Notes under the pieces: model-generated | What the model was told of the DNA's origin: nothing | Databases searched by the model: none | The model's input: the letters and a program-made list of their open reading frames with translations, nothing else | Made by a program: the position numbers and the translations under genes | Source: a virus | Direction: 5' to 3' (one strand) | Length of the DNA stretch: 24,165 nucleotides | Virus record (IMG/VR): IMGVR_UViG_3300043436_001510 | Span: 1-24,165 of that record | Part shown: piece after piece, positions 14,979 to 20,472 of the stretch | Position numbering within the stretch: position 1 is the stretch's first letter | Layout of the letters: every line of letters starts with the position of its first letter

Positions 14979-15108
14979 AAAAATACCATTTAATTGATTT
15001 TACATTAATTGTAGGATTTTCCTGTTTAATTAAGTTAACAATTTCATTAACTTTTAGATTTTGAGCTTTTAGCTCTTTTACTCTGCTTTTTAGTGATTGT
15101 TTTTTCAT
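14935..15108 (-). CDS. Small HTH-like protein overlapping both neighbours, 57 aa
   Basis: Translated from ATG at 15108: MKKQSLKSRVKELKAQNLKV, then NEIVNLIKQENPTINVKSIK, then WYFYEKRL and a short polar end. The middle has the rhythm of a small helix-turn-helix domain (NEIVNLIKQ, turn, VKSIKWYFYEKRL), a type seen among tiny phage proteins. It overlaps the end of the DUF6378-like gene by 62 bases and the start of the TS-family gene by 44 bases, so it fills what would otherwise be a 68-bp gap. The uneven overlaps lower confidence. A regulatory role is only a guess. Confidence 0.55.
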   Translation of the reverse strand: MKKQSLKSRVKELKAQNLKVNEIVNLIKQENPTINVKSIKWYFYEKRLVASSTTKIN

Positions 15109-15370
15109 TGTTCTTGTTTTTGTGGTTAAATAAAGCGGTTATATATGCGATCATATCTAAATAAGTATCCTCTTTGTGATTATAAGCCATTCTGGACAAT
15201 TTAAGAGCTATTAATACTTTATATATATCTTCAGTATTTAAGTCTTTATTGCACAATTGAGATGCTATTACGGCTGTTTTAAATAAAGAGTCATCAAAAG
15301 GTCCATATTGCCTTTCTTTTTCTTCTTTTCTTTTGTATACAATGTTGTTTGCTTTTTCTAAAATGTTCAT
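15047..15370 (-). CDS. DUF6378-like protein
   Basis: 107 residues. The start (EKANNIVYKRKEEKERQYGP) followed by FDDSLFKTAVIASQL, IYKVLIALKLSRMAYN and HKEDTYLDMIAYITAL fits the DUF6378 type: small all-alpha phage proteins found with nucleotide-metabolism genes, possibly distant MazG relatives. From about residue 84 the chain is a charged low-complexity tail (KKQSKRAKSSKSKS) that coincides with the start of the overlapping 57-codon frame. That tail may therefore be shaped by the second frame. It heads the nucleotide block after a 54-bp gap in which I see no promoter box. Confidence 0.7.
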   Translation of the reverse strand: MNILEKANNIVYKRKEEKERQYGPFDDSLFKTAVIASQLCNKDLNTEDIYKVLIALKLSRMAYNHKEDTYLDMIAYITALFNHKNKNNEKTITKKQSKRAKSSKSKS

Positions 15371-15424
15371 AGTTTTAAATTTATGTAAATATACTTGTTT
15401 TTATTTAAAGTTGCTTGTTTTTAA

Positions 15425-16006
15425 TTACTTTTTAAAATAATTTTTGAAGTTAGCTTCCCATTCAGCTCTTTTCTCTGCTATTCTTTGCGATTTATTGTCT
15501 GTTTCTGGCTTGCTTGCTACTTGGTTGATACATTCTATCAGCTTATCAAAATAACCATCTATAACCGGTATCTCTTCGCTTACTTCATTTATCTGTCTAT
15601 CCTTTTGTATTTTGTATTGCTCGTTAGCATAATCACACTCGGCTGCATAGGTATTTACCCATTTCATAAAAGCAATAGGACTTAATTTCCCATATATGTC
15701 ACCAAAAGTTCCGGTTTTAGCCTTTACATAAAACAACTTCCATTGTTCTGCAGTTAAATTGGCATAATTGTTACAAATAAGCTCAACCACGTCTTGTTTT
15801 TGAGCGTTATTCCACTCACAACCTATGTAGTTTAAAAAGTTACTTAATTGAGCAGCTACCCCGGAATAAATCTTTTCTACTCCTAATTCTTTTGATAATT
15901 GGACTAAGGTTTTTGTATGACTAAAATCAGCCGGCGCATGATTAACCGAAATACCTTGCGGTTTCTTCGTCAAGCTCAATTCTTTGCCCTTCTTGTTTTG
16001 TTCCAT
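15425..16006 (-). CDS. Probable replication protein in helicase-loader position
   Basis: 193 residues. No enzyme motif. A disordered start (LSLTKKPQGISVNHAPADF) is followed by helices including LVQLSKELGVEKIYSG, then ICNNYANLTAEQWKLFYVKA, then KTGTFGDIYGKLSPIAFMKW, and a charged C-terminus. The tract TGTFGDIYGKLSP recalls phage proteins of the DUF6633 type that sit directly after initiator genes. By gene order it matches lambda P, the helicase loader, but no sequence similarity to P is claimed. It overlaps the initiator gene by 65 bases in another frame. The role as partner of the initiator is inferred from context. Confidence 0.6.
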   Translation of the reverse strand: MEQNKKGKELSLTKKPQGISVNHAPADFSHTKTLVQLSKELGVEKIYSGVAAQLSNFLNYIGCEWNNAQKQDVVELICNNYANLTAEQWKLFYVKAKTGTFGDIYGKLSPIAFMKWVNTYAAECDYANEQYKIQKDRQINEVSEEIPVIDGYFDKLIECINQVASKPETDNKSQRIAEKRAEWEANFKNYFKK

Positions 16007-16706
16007 AGTTGATTATTTTATTAAATTGCGAATTAATATTTTTAAGCAAAAAGTTTTCTTTTAACCATTTGTCTTTTGAAGCGTAATCTAAAACTTTTGT
16101 AAAACTGCCAACCACTAATTTTTCAGTAATAACAAGAGATTTTTGATTACAAATATTTATAATTTTTGCTTCAATTTCTTTTATCATCTTACCATCTATT
16201 GCTTGGAATGTTGGTTTAAAGTTAAATAAACTTTCATAAAAATTAAAATACACTTCTTTTAATTTAACAAAGTTTGCAGATCCTTCTGCCTTATCTTTAT
16301 TTGTATTATTAGTTGTATTATTAATTGTATTATTATATATTAACTTTTCTTCAAGGCTGCTTTTAACTTTACTTTTAGTCTGCTTTGAAGTTTTATTCAA
16401 GTCTGCCTTTAAACTGTCAGTCTGCTTTGAAGTTAAGTTAAAGTCTATATTTGTTTTTAAAACACGTTTTCTACCATCAAATGAGTCTATATACATAAAC
16501 CCAAAAGATATTAATTTAGATATTGATTTACTTATTGTTGTTGTAGATACATCAAGGAATTCAGCAAAGTATTCATTGGAAGCAAAACAGCCATCTTGAT
16601 TATCTAAAGAGTTAATTTCAACCAATAATATTTTATCAGTCCAATTTAGCTCTTTATTCAGGTAAACTTCTTTAGGTATCCATATACCTTTAAAATCTCT
16701 TTCCAT
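15942..16706 (-). CDS. Winged-helix replication initiator (lambda O-like layout)
   Basis: 254 residues. Residues 1-90 form a winged-helix DNA-binding domain: IWIPKEVYLNKELNWTDKIL, then FASNEYFAEFLDVSTTTISK (the recognition helix), then KLISFGFMYIDSFDGRKR as the wing. Residues 91-140 are a low-complexity linker (TSKQT repeats, then NNTINNTTNNTN). Residues about 145-254 form a conserved-looking C-terminal domain (LKEVYFNFYESLFNF, then FTKVLDYASKDKWLK). This order is that of lambda O: DNA-binding head, linker coded by the origin, partner-binding tail. Repeats in the linker DNA are listed separately. An in-frame TAA lies 12 bases before the ATG, fixing the start. The leader upstream is long and structured. 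Confidence 0.75.
   Translation of the reverse strand: MERDFKGIWIPKEVYLNKELNWTDKILLVEINSLDNQDGCFASNEYFAEFLDVSTTTISKSISKLISFGFMYIDSFDGRKRVLKTNIDFNLTSKQTDSLKADLNKTSKQTKSKVKSSLEEKLIYNNTINNTTNNTNKDKAEGSANFVKLKEVYFNFYESLFNFKPTFQAIDGKMIKEIEAKIINICNQKSLVITEKLVVGSFTKVLDYASKDKWLKENFLLKNINSQFNKIINYGTKQEGQRIELDEETARYFG
16303..16338. repeat. Three AT-rich 12-bp tandem repeats (candidate unwinding element)
   Basis: Plus-strand units GTATTATTAGTT, GTATTATTAATT and GTATTATTATAT follow each other without gaps inside the initiator gene, coding for NNT-type tetrapeptides (residues about 123-135). All but four of 36 bases are A or T. It lies immediately downstream (in gene direction) of the 16-bp repeat array, the same polarity as the AT-rich stretch of the lambda origin. 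Confidence 0.6.
16354..16434. repeat. Four-copy iteron-like array inside the initiator gene
   Basis: Plus-strand copies start at 16354 (AGGCTGCTTTTAACTT), 16377 (AGTCTGCTTTGAAGTT), 16400 (AGTCTGCCTTTAAACT) and 16419 (AGTCTGCTTTGAAGTT). Copies two and four are identical over 16 bases; copies one and three match 13 and 12 of 16. Spacing is 23, 23 and 19 bp, near two helical turns. A partial fifth copy (AGTCT) begins at 16442, 23 bp further on. The array codes for the protein linker just after the winged-helix domain (residues about 91-118). Confidence 0.6.
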
Positions 16707-16879
16707 AAAAAAATAGGCTTAAGAAATCCAGGTGGTCGCAGTACCCTTCATTCAAAAGCCAATAAATATTTTTAATAATCTCTGCGACAGATTATATTCA
16801 TTAATAAATAGTAGTTCTTTATAAATTACCGGCAGCTTTTACACCACCGGTAAATCAACTATGAACATACAAATTTAAA
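16707..16879 (-). promoter_or_regulatory. Structured 5' leader and possible promoter of the initiator gene
   Basis: A 173-bp region without a credible gene. On the coding strand TAAATTTG (16877-16870) fits the -7 element TAnnTTTG, giving a leader of about 155 bases; no TTTG at the standard distance is present. The leader then has: (a) a 7-bp inverted repeat TTACCGG/CCGGTAA (16853-16847 and 16832-16826) with a 14-base loop and no U tract; (b) a hairpin ATAATCT/AGATTAT (16795-16789, 16781-16775) whose seven-base loop GTCGCAG (16788-16782) is fully complementary to CTGCGAC at 16741-16735; (c) GGCTT (16760-16756) and AAGCC (16720-16716), then TA and seven T directly before the ATG. Confidence 0.5.
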
Positions 16880-17059
16880 CTAAATGGCTGACAAAAATTT
16901 TTTATTTACTGAAAATTTTTCTTTTTTACCTTGAACAATATAAACTTCCCCATGTTCAGCTATTAATTCCACTATTTCACCTTTAGCACCATATACCTTA
17001 AATGATTTTTTATCTATCATTCTATTGCTTTTTATATCTTCAAGAAGTTTAAATTTCAC
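16880..17059 (-). CDS. Small hypothetical protein, 59 aa (GTG start) or 46 aa (ATG)
   Basis: Two starts are possible: GTG at 17059, overlapping the upstream stop by four bases (GTGA), or ATG at 17020. The longer form begins MKFKLLEDIKSNRM and continues KSFKVYGAKGEIVELIAEHG, then EVYIVQGKKEKFSVNKKFL. The body looks like a small beta-barrel (alternating strands, Gly turns), similar in shape to tiny phage proteins of unknown role. The four-base overlap and the sensible first 13 residues favour GTG. It ends just before the initiator leader and its stop lies beside the -7-like box. Confidence 0.6.
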   Translation of the reverse strand: MKFKLLEDIKSNRMIDKKSFKVYGAKGEIVELIAEHGEVYIVQGKKEKFSVNKKFLSAI

Positions 17060-17361
17060 AGCGCTTTTCTCATTTTAGTTGCTACTTGCATTATTGACTT
17101 GGCTCTTAATTCTAAAGATTTAATATACTTCATTACTTTGAGCTGGTCCTTTTCTATCCAATATCCCTCCCAATCTGCTGCCAAGTTTTTAACTATCCCC
17201 TCTGTACGAAGATAGTTTATTATTTTACGCATTTGGATTTGGCTCAAGTGAATAGAATGCTCTTGCATCATTAAAGCTCTCAAGTCATTGTTAGTTATTT
17301 TTTTATTTGACTTGATAAATTTAGCTACTTTTTTAGCTACGGAGATTTCATAGTGTGTCAT
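17056..17361 (-). CDS. Winged-helix-like hypothetical protein, 101 aa
   Basis: 101 residues, basic. Residues 1-80 suggest a winged-helix fold: YEISVAKKVAKFIKSNKKIT, then NNDLRALMMQEHSIHLSQIQ, then MRKIINYLRTEGIVKNL as the recognition part, and WEGYWIEKDQLK as the wing. The C-terminal helix is LELRAKSIMQVATKMRKAL. Such proteins are common in early regions of Bacteroidota phages and may bind DNA, but no target is known. The start has the AAACAAATAAACTATG leader seen at 8838 and 9012. Confidence 0.7.
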   Translation of the reverse strand: MTHYEISVAKKVAKFIKSNKKITNNDLRALMMQEHSIHLSQIQMRKIINYLRTEGIVKNLAADWEGYWIEKDQLKVMKYIKSLELRAKSIMQVATKMRKAL

Positions 17362-17374
17362 AGTTTATTTGTTT

Positions 17375-17500
17375 TTAAAGGTTCATAATATCATTTTGAA
17401 TAAACAAGGCGAATTTAGTTTTAAATTTCCCTTCTGGGCAAATATTAAATGCCCATTTTAATAATAAAGATGTAATCCATTTTTTAATTTCTTGTGTCAT
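17375..17500 (-). CDS. Small hypothetical protein, 41 aa
   Basis: Short gene from ATG at 17500 (leader AAAAAACTATG) in what would otherwise be a 145-bp gap: MTQEIKKWITSLLLKWAFNI, then CPEGKFKTKFALFIQNDIMN and a final Leu. An amphipathic helix is followed by a PEGKFK turn and a second helix; peptides of this shape are frequent in Bacteroidota phages. Its six-base distance to the upstream gene and 13-base distance to the downstream start fit the operon. No function is known. Confidence 0.6.
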   Translation of the reverse strand: MTQEIKKWITSLLLKWAFNICPEGKFKTKFALFIQNDIMNL

Positions 17501-17506
17501 AGTTTT

Positions 17507-17863
17507 TTATTTTAGTGAAAGTGAAGCTGGTTGTAAGATTAATTTATTAGGAATTGCATCTCCAAGATTATACCATTGGCAGAATTTAGCGTCATCAAAA
17601 TATTCAATACCATCTTTAGTATAGCTTGGTATTTCGTGAACTCGTTTATAAATGACTGCTTTAGGATCATAGGTAAACATATGTATTTCCCTTAAACCAT
17701 CGTTAAAAACGAAATCAATAATGCTATCGCTATATTTAATTATCATTTGAGTTGCATAGCTTTCACGATTATATCTCGTATTGTGTACTTTGCTTTTGAC
17801 TAATCTGCCATCTACATAGATATGCATTGTTCCCACTGGAGGAGTTATTTTATAATTACCCAT
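17507..17863 (-). CDS. Hypothetical protein, 118 aa
   Basis: 118 residues. The first half is strand-rich (MGNYKITPPVGTMHIYVDGR, then YATQMIIKYSDSIIDFVFND), the second holds YKRVHEIPSYTKDGIEYFDD and a short helical end. No known motif, signal peptide or membrane segment. It overlaps the exonuclease gene by eight bases, so it belongs to the recombination operon. I do not recognise the family. A small accessory factor for the recombination pair is conceivable but unsupported. Confidence 0.6.
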   Translation of the reverse strand: MGNYKITPPVGTMHIYVDGRLVKSKVHNTRYNRESYATQMIIKYSDSIIDFVFNDGLREIHMFTYDPKAVIYKRVHEIPSYTKDGIEYFDDAKFCQWYNLGDAIPNKLILQPASLSLK

Positions 17864-18494
17864 TGATTATATTTAAAATGTTATTTACATAGATTGTAGC
17901 AAGTTCTACCTTTTCAATTAGCTTCTCGCAAAAATCATTATCTCTATCAATATGCACTATCTTAAGCATATTTATTCTCGGATCGTAAGCAACCCAATTC
18001 GCCCAATTAGTATTTGTGCATACCATATTAAACTGTACTTGAGCATAGTAATTCTTATTATATGCAAGTAAATCAGCTCCAGTATTGAATAATAAGTAGT
18101 CAATCATAGTTTCTCCAGTATATGGACATTTAACCTCTAATACTCCTTGACCTTTGTCGCTTTCAATCAATCCATCTGGACTACCACCTGCTCTTTCTCC
18201 AAACTCAAAGAATTTAGGATTTGCACCACCCAAGTTTTCTACTTTATAACCAGTTTGAGCTTCATAAACCAATATAGCTTCATTCTCTAAAGATTTCCCC
18301 CATTCAAGTGCATTCATCGGAGCTAATTGCTTTACTTCTCCACTCAAGATTTCATGTACTTTTCTATGTATATAAGTTTTAGCAGTTGCTCCAAATACCT
18401 CATCTTTCTTTTTACTTTCAGTAAGTAAGTTCCCTATTTCGGAAGCAGTAAACTTTCCCAGCCTACTGCTCATCCAATTGTCTTGTTCAAACAT
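17856..18494 (-). CDS. YqaJ-type exonuclease (viral recombinase nuclease)
   Basis: 212 residues. The YqaJ/lambda-exonuclease fold markers appear in order: WMSSRLGKFTASEIGNLL at 7-24, WGKSLENEA with Glu70 at 65-73, GGSPDGLI with Asp107 at 103-110, GVLEVKCPY with Glu120 and Lys122, and NYYAQVQFNMVCT with Gln152. It degrades one strand of double-stranded ends to leave single strands for the annealing protein. Its start overlaps the ERF stop by one base (TAATG), so the two are translated together, as in other phage exonuclease-annealase pairs. No RecT or Gam-like gene is visible. Confidence 0.9.
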   Translation of the reverse strand: MFEQDNWMSSRLGKFTASEIGNLLTESKKKDEVFGATAKTYIHRKVHEILSGEVKQLAPMNALEWGKSLENEAILVYEAQTGYKVENLGGANPKFFEFGERAGGSPDGLIESDKGQGVLEVKCPYTGETMIDYLLFNTGADLLAYNKNYYAQVQFNMVCTNTNWANWVAYDPRINMLKIVHIDRDNDFCEKLIEKVELATIYVNNILNIING

Positions 18495-19033
18495 TATTTT
18501 AAAGATTTTTTGCGATTAGTAAATAAAGTTTTCTCTGCATTACTCCAATCTTCTTTTGTAGAGTATAGCATTTGCAATTCTGTAATATCCTTACATTTAG
18601 CAAGTTTATTAACTAATTCAGCATCAATACCTACCGGCTCATCTTTGCCATGAGTGTTAGTAGCATCTGCATCTTTAGTGTCATCAATAAGGAATAAACC
18701 ATTTAAGGCATATTTACGAGCATAAGAAGATGATGCTCCGAAACTTTGTGCAATATCCATTCCTCTTTTATTAGGATCAATACCGGCACATGCAGTTACT
18801 TTATATGAAGATGAAGTTTCTAAATCAATTAATAGGGCTTCAGCTTCTACATAAATAATACCACCAATTTCTTTTATTTCATCGGACAAAGTTAAAGTAC
18901 ATTCATGCTTAGCTAATAATGGCTTAACTGCTTCAAGAATATCCTCGCAGTTTCTGTACTTGTAATTACCAAAATTATTAAATTGGTTTTTTGGGGCTTT
19001 CAGTTCAAACTGAATTTTTGATAATTTGTTCAT
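18494..19033 (-). CDS. erf: ERF-family single-strand annealing protein
   Basis: 179 residues. The ERF pattern is clear: FELKAPKNQFNNFGNYKYRN, then CEDILEAVKPLLAKHECTLT, then strands with EIGGIIYVEAEALLIDLE, and IAQSFGASSSYARKYALNGL, followed by FLIDDTKDAD. A variable C-terminus (residues about 130-179) follows. ERF proteins form rings that anneal complementary single strands during phage recombination and genome circularisation. It is the first gene after the promoter region at 19034-19109 and overlaps the exonuclease gene by one base. The leader is ACTACAACTATG. Confidence 0.92.
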   Translation of the reverse strand: MNKLSKIQFELKAPKNQFNNFGNYKYRNCEDILEAVKPLLAKHECTLTLSDEIKEIGGIIYVEAEALLIDLETSSSYKVTACAGIDPNKRGMDIAQSFGASSSYARKYALNGLFLIDDTKDADATNTHGKDEPVGIDAELVNKLAKCKDITELQMLYSTKEDWSNAEKTLFTNRKKSLK

Positions 19034-19052
19034 AGTTGTAGTTGGCTTTTAT

Positions 19053-19069
19053 AACTCCTGCCAGAAGTT
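19053..19069. promoter_or_regulatory. 17-bp palindrome over the expected start of the ERF transcript
   Basis: AACTCCTG, one central base, then CAGAAGTT: arms match at seven of eight positions. It lies between the -7 box (19080-19073) and the ERF start codon (19033), where transcription should begin, so it is well placed as a repressor operator. Read as RNA it could instead form a short six-pair hairpin in the 5' untranslated region. Confidence 0.45.
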
Positions 19070-19072
19070 TTA

Positions 19073-19103
19073 CAAAAATAAGTAAAGTTTTTTAATTAAC
19101 AAA
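19073..19103 (-). promoter_or_regulatory. Bacteroidota-type promoter of the ERF-exonuclease operon
   Basis: Coding strand TTTG at 19103-19100 and TATTTTTG at 19080-19073, separated by 19 bases, fit the Bacteroidota consensus TTTG-N19-21-TAnnTTTG. The predicted start is near 19066, about 33 bases before the ERF ATG. This is the best promoter match in the window. Confidence 0.65.
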
Positions 19104-19112
19104 ATTTGTTTA
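19096..19112. promoter_or_regulatory. TTAAC-N7-GTTTA palindrome covering the -33 box
   Basis: TTAAC AAAATTT GTTTA; the inner AACAAA-A-TTTGTT is a perfect inverted repeat. It covers the -33 TTTG of the ERF promoter and the stop codon of the DnaA-like gene. The same core with the -33 box at the same place occurs at 20499-20515. Confidence 0.45.
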
Positions 19113-19457
19113 TAAAATAATATCATCGTAAAGGTCTTTTTGTGCTTCAATCTTCCTAATAGCATTCAAAACAGTTGTATGATCTCGGTTGAATATAGCA
19201 CCTACTTCGGTCATTGTAAATCCGGTTTGATATAGTTTATACATTAAAACCATTCTCGGCAATACTACTGTTCTTCTTCGGCTTCCACTCATCATATCTT
19301 CGTAGCTTATTTTATAATCCTTACAAACTCCCATGATTGCAGTTTTAATAACCTGGTCTTTGTTAGCCTTTAGATTGTTTCTTAATTCTTTAATTTGAGC
19401 TTTAAGTTTAATTAACTCGTGGTTCTTCAATTTTAACTCCTTCGGTGTTGTCTGCAT
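19110..19457 (-). CDS. Stand-alone DnaA domain IV-like DNA-binding protein
   Basis: 115 residues. Residues 8-33 are a charged coiled-coil helix (LKLKNHELIKLKAQIKELRN). Residues 38-105 align by eye with DnaA domain IV: AIMGVCKDYKISYEDMMSGS, then RRRTVVLPRMVLMYKLYQTG, then FTMTEVGAIFNRDHTTVLNA, then IRKIE. The RDHTTVL block is the DnaA-box recognition signature. The AAA+ ATPase part of DnaA is absent, so it could bind DnaA boxes without firing an origin: a transcription regulator, a competitor of host DnaA, or an origin factor. It overlaps the upstream 65-residue gene by 50 bases, and its stop lies inside the ERF promoter palindrome. Confidence 0.82.
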   Translation of the reverse strand: MQTTPKELKLKNHELIKLKAQIKELRNNLKANKDQVIKTAIMGVCKDYKISYEDMMSGSRRRTVVLPRMVLMYKLYQTGFTMTEVGAIFNRDHTTVLNAIRKIEAQKDLYDDIIL

Positions 19458-19605
19458 AATAAATGGATAGTTTTATATTTTCTTGTTTACATTTTAATTT
19501 CAAATCTACATAAAAATCATGTAGCATATTGTCTATTTCTTCGGATTTTAGAGATGCTTCAAATATTGTAGCTATTTCCTCTAATCTTGATAATCTTCTA
19601 TCCAT
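19408..19605 (-). CDS. Small hypothetical protein, 65 aa
   Basis: 65 residues: a helical, acidic start (MDRRLSRLEEIATIFEASLK, then EEIDNMLHDFYVDLKLKCKQ) and a short strand-like end (IKLSIYYADNTEGVKIEE). The C-terminal 16 codons overlap the DnaA-like gene in another frame. It overlaps the upstream 151-residue gene by eight bases. No family is recognised. The long downstream overlap makes the last part of the protein or the first part of the next the less certain one. Confidence 0.55.
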   Translation of the reverse strand: MDRRLSRLEEIATIFEASLKSEEIDNMLHDFYVDLKLKCKQENIKLSIYYADNTEGVKIEEPRVN

Positions 19606-20053
19606 GATACGAGTTTTTATTTGTTTCTAATTCTTTACAAATATATTCAATTAGCTCTTGGATACCATCTTCGCCAAGCAATTCATCTGGCTCAATGCCA
19701 AATATTTTAATATCCTCTACAATATAGTGCCCTTGAATACCAAGCTCTCTCTCGGCTGGTTGATAATAAGAAGTGAATGTTACCGGAAAGCTTTTATAAG
19801 TTACTTCTGCCATAGTTGGTATATTTAAGTTTTGAAAAAATCGTTTTATTTCTGTTTGATTATGATTGTCATTCGGATATAGCTCCAGGCACTTTGTTCT
19901 TAATTCATCAAGCTTCTCTCCACTTGCAATTAAGTTACATATCTCTTGCTTTATTGCACTAATATGAGCAAAGGATTTCATCCATAAGTCATGGTCTTCG
20001 CTATACATAAAAGTAAAGTCATGGTTTCTTAACATTTGAATAAGTTGTTCCAT
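19598..20053 (-). CDS. Hypothetical protein, 151 aa
   Basis: 151 residues, acidic. The N-terminal half is helical (MEQLIQMLRNHDFTFMYSED, then HISAIKQEICNLIASGEKLD, then IKRFFQNLNI). The second half has strands (EVTYKSFPVTFTSYYQPAER) and an acidic end (DELLGEDGIQELIEYICKEL). No catalytic motif is obvious. It starts five bases after the 78-residue gene and keeps the AAAAACTATG leader. Its place in an early operon before the DnaA-like gene suggests takeover or replication support, but no function can be named. Confidence 0.65.
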   Translation of the reverse strand: MEQLIQMLRNHDFTFMYSEDHDLWMKSFAHISAIKQEICNLIASGEKLDELRTKCLELYPNDNHNQTEIKRFFQNLNIPTMAEVTYKSFPVTFTSYYQPAERELGIQGHYIVEDIKIFGIEPDELLGEDGIQELIEYICKELETNKNSYHG

Positions 20054-20058
20054 AGTTT

Positions 20059-20295
20059 TTATTTTTTAGAGTTACGATAAGCAGCTATTAATTTCATACA
20101 ATCTTCATACCAGTCATGATTTCTATCCGAGTATGGTTTATTAGGCAATCTCAAATTAAATATTGCTTGTTTATAAACCCATTTTCTATGTATTGGATTG
20201 ATAATATCAGTATCTCTTAATATCATAATAAGTAACCAAGCTAAATATTTGTTTGTTGGTTTTGTTTCTACCATCCAGTTAGTTAAGTTCTCCAT
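20059..20295 (-). CDS. Small hypothetical protein, 78 aa
   Basis: A longer open frame extends upstream, but the credible start is ATG at 20295, overlapping the stop of the 45-residue gene by one base (TAATG). The product runs MENLTNWMVETKPTNKYLAW, then LLIMILRDTDIINPIHRKWV, then a basic end with NHDWYEDCMKLIAAYRNSKK. It is mainly helical with one moderately hydrophobic segment that is too interrupted to call membrane-spanning. Family unknown. It is the second gene after the promoter region at 20433-20560. Confidence 0.6.
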   Translation of the reverse strand: MENLTNWMVETKPTNKYLAWLLIMILRDTDIINPIHRKWVYKQAIFNLRLPNKPYSDRNHDWYEDCMKLIAAYRNSKK

Positions 20296-20432
20296 TATTT
20301 TTTGTTTTGTGCGTTTAAAAATACTGCAACAGTAAAGTATGTCGCAGCTACTAAAAGAATACCAAGAATAATGTGGTCTTGTTGAATTAAGCCAAGTGAG
20401 ATGGCAGTTGAAAGGATTGTTAATTTGTTCAT
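20295..20432 (-). CDS. Small membrane protein, 45 aa
   Basis: Translated from ATG at 20432 (leader AAAAAACAACTATG) rather than the upstream ATG at 20495, which would lie before the predicted promoter -7 box. The peptide is hydrophobic almost throughout: MNKLTILSTAISLGLIQQDH, then IILGILLVAATYFTVAVFLN, then AQNKK. One clear membrane helix covers about residues 21-39, with a basic cytoplasmic tail. It is the first gene behind the palindrome-bearing promoter. Early phage membrane peptides of this kind sometimes act in superinfection exclusion; nothing here proves that. Confidence 0.55.
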   Translation of the reverse strand: MNKLTILSTAISLGLIQQDHIILGILLVAATYFTVAVFLNAQNKK

Positions 20433-20472
20433 AGTTGTTTTTTTTAATCGCAGCACCATTGCTTTGATAGAA

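Noticed and set aside
16826-16853. TTACCGG/CCGGTAA hairpin as an intrinsic terminator
   Set aside because: No U tract follows on the coding strand and the loop is 14 bases; kept only as part of the leader description.
16707-16879. Known riboswitch or self-cleaving ribozyme in the initiator leader
   Set aside because: I compared it with memory of preQ1, SAM-II, twister and hammerhead consensus features and found none; only the generic pseudoknot is supported.
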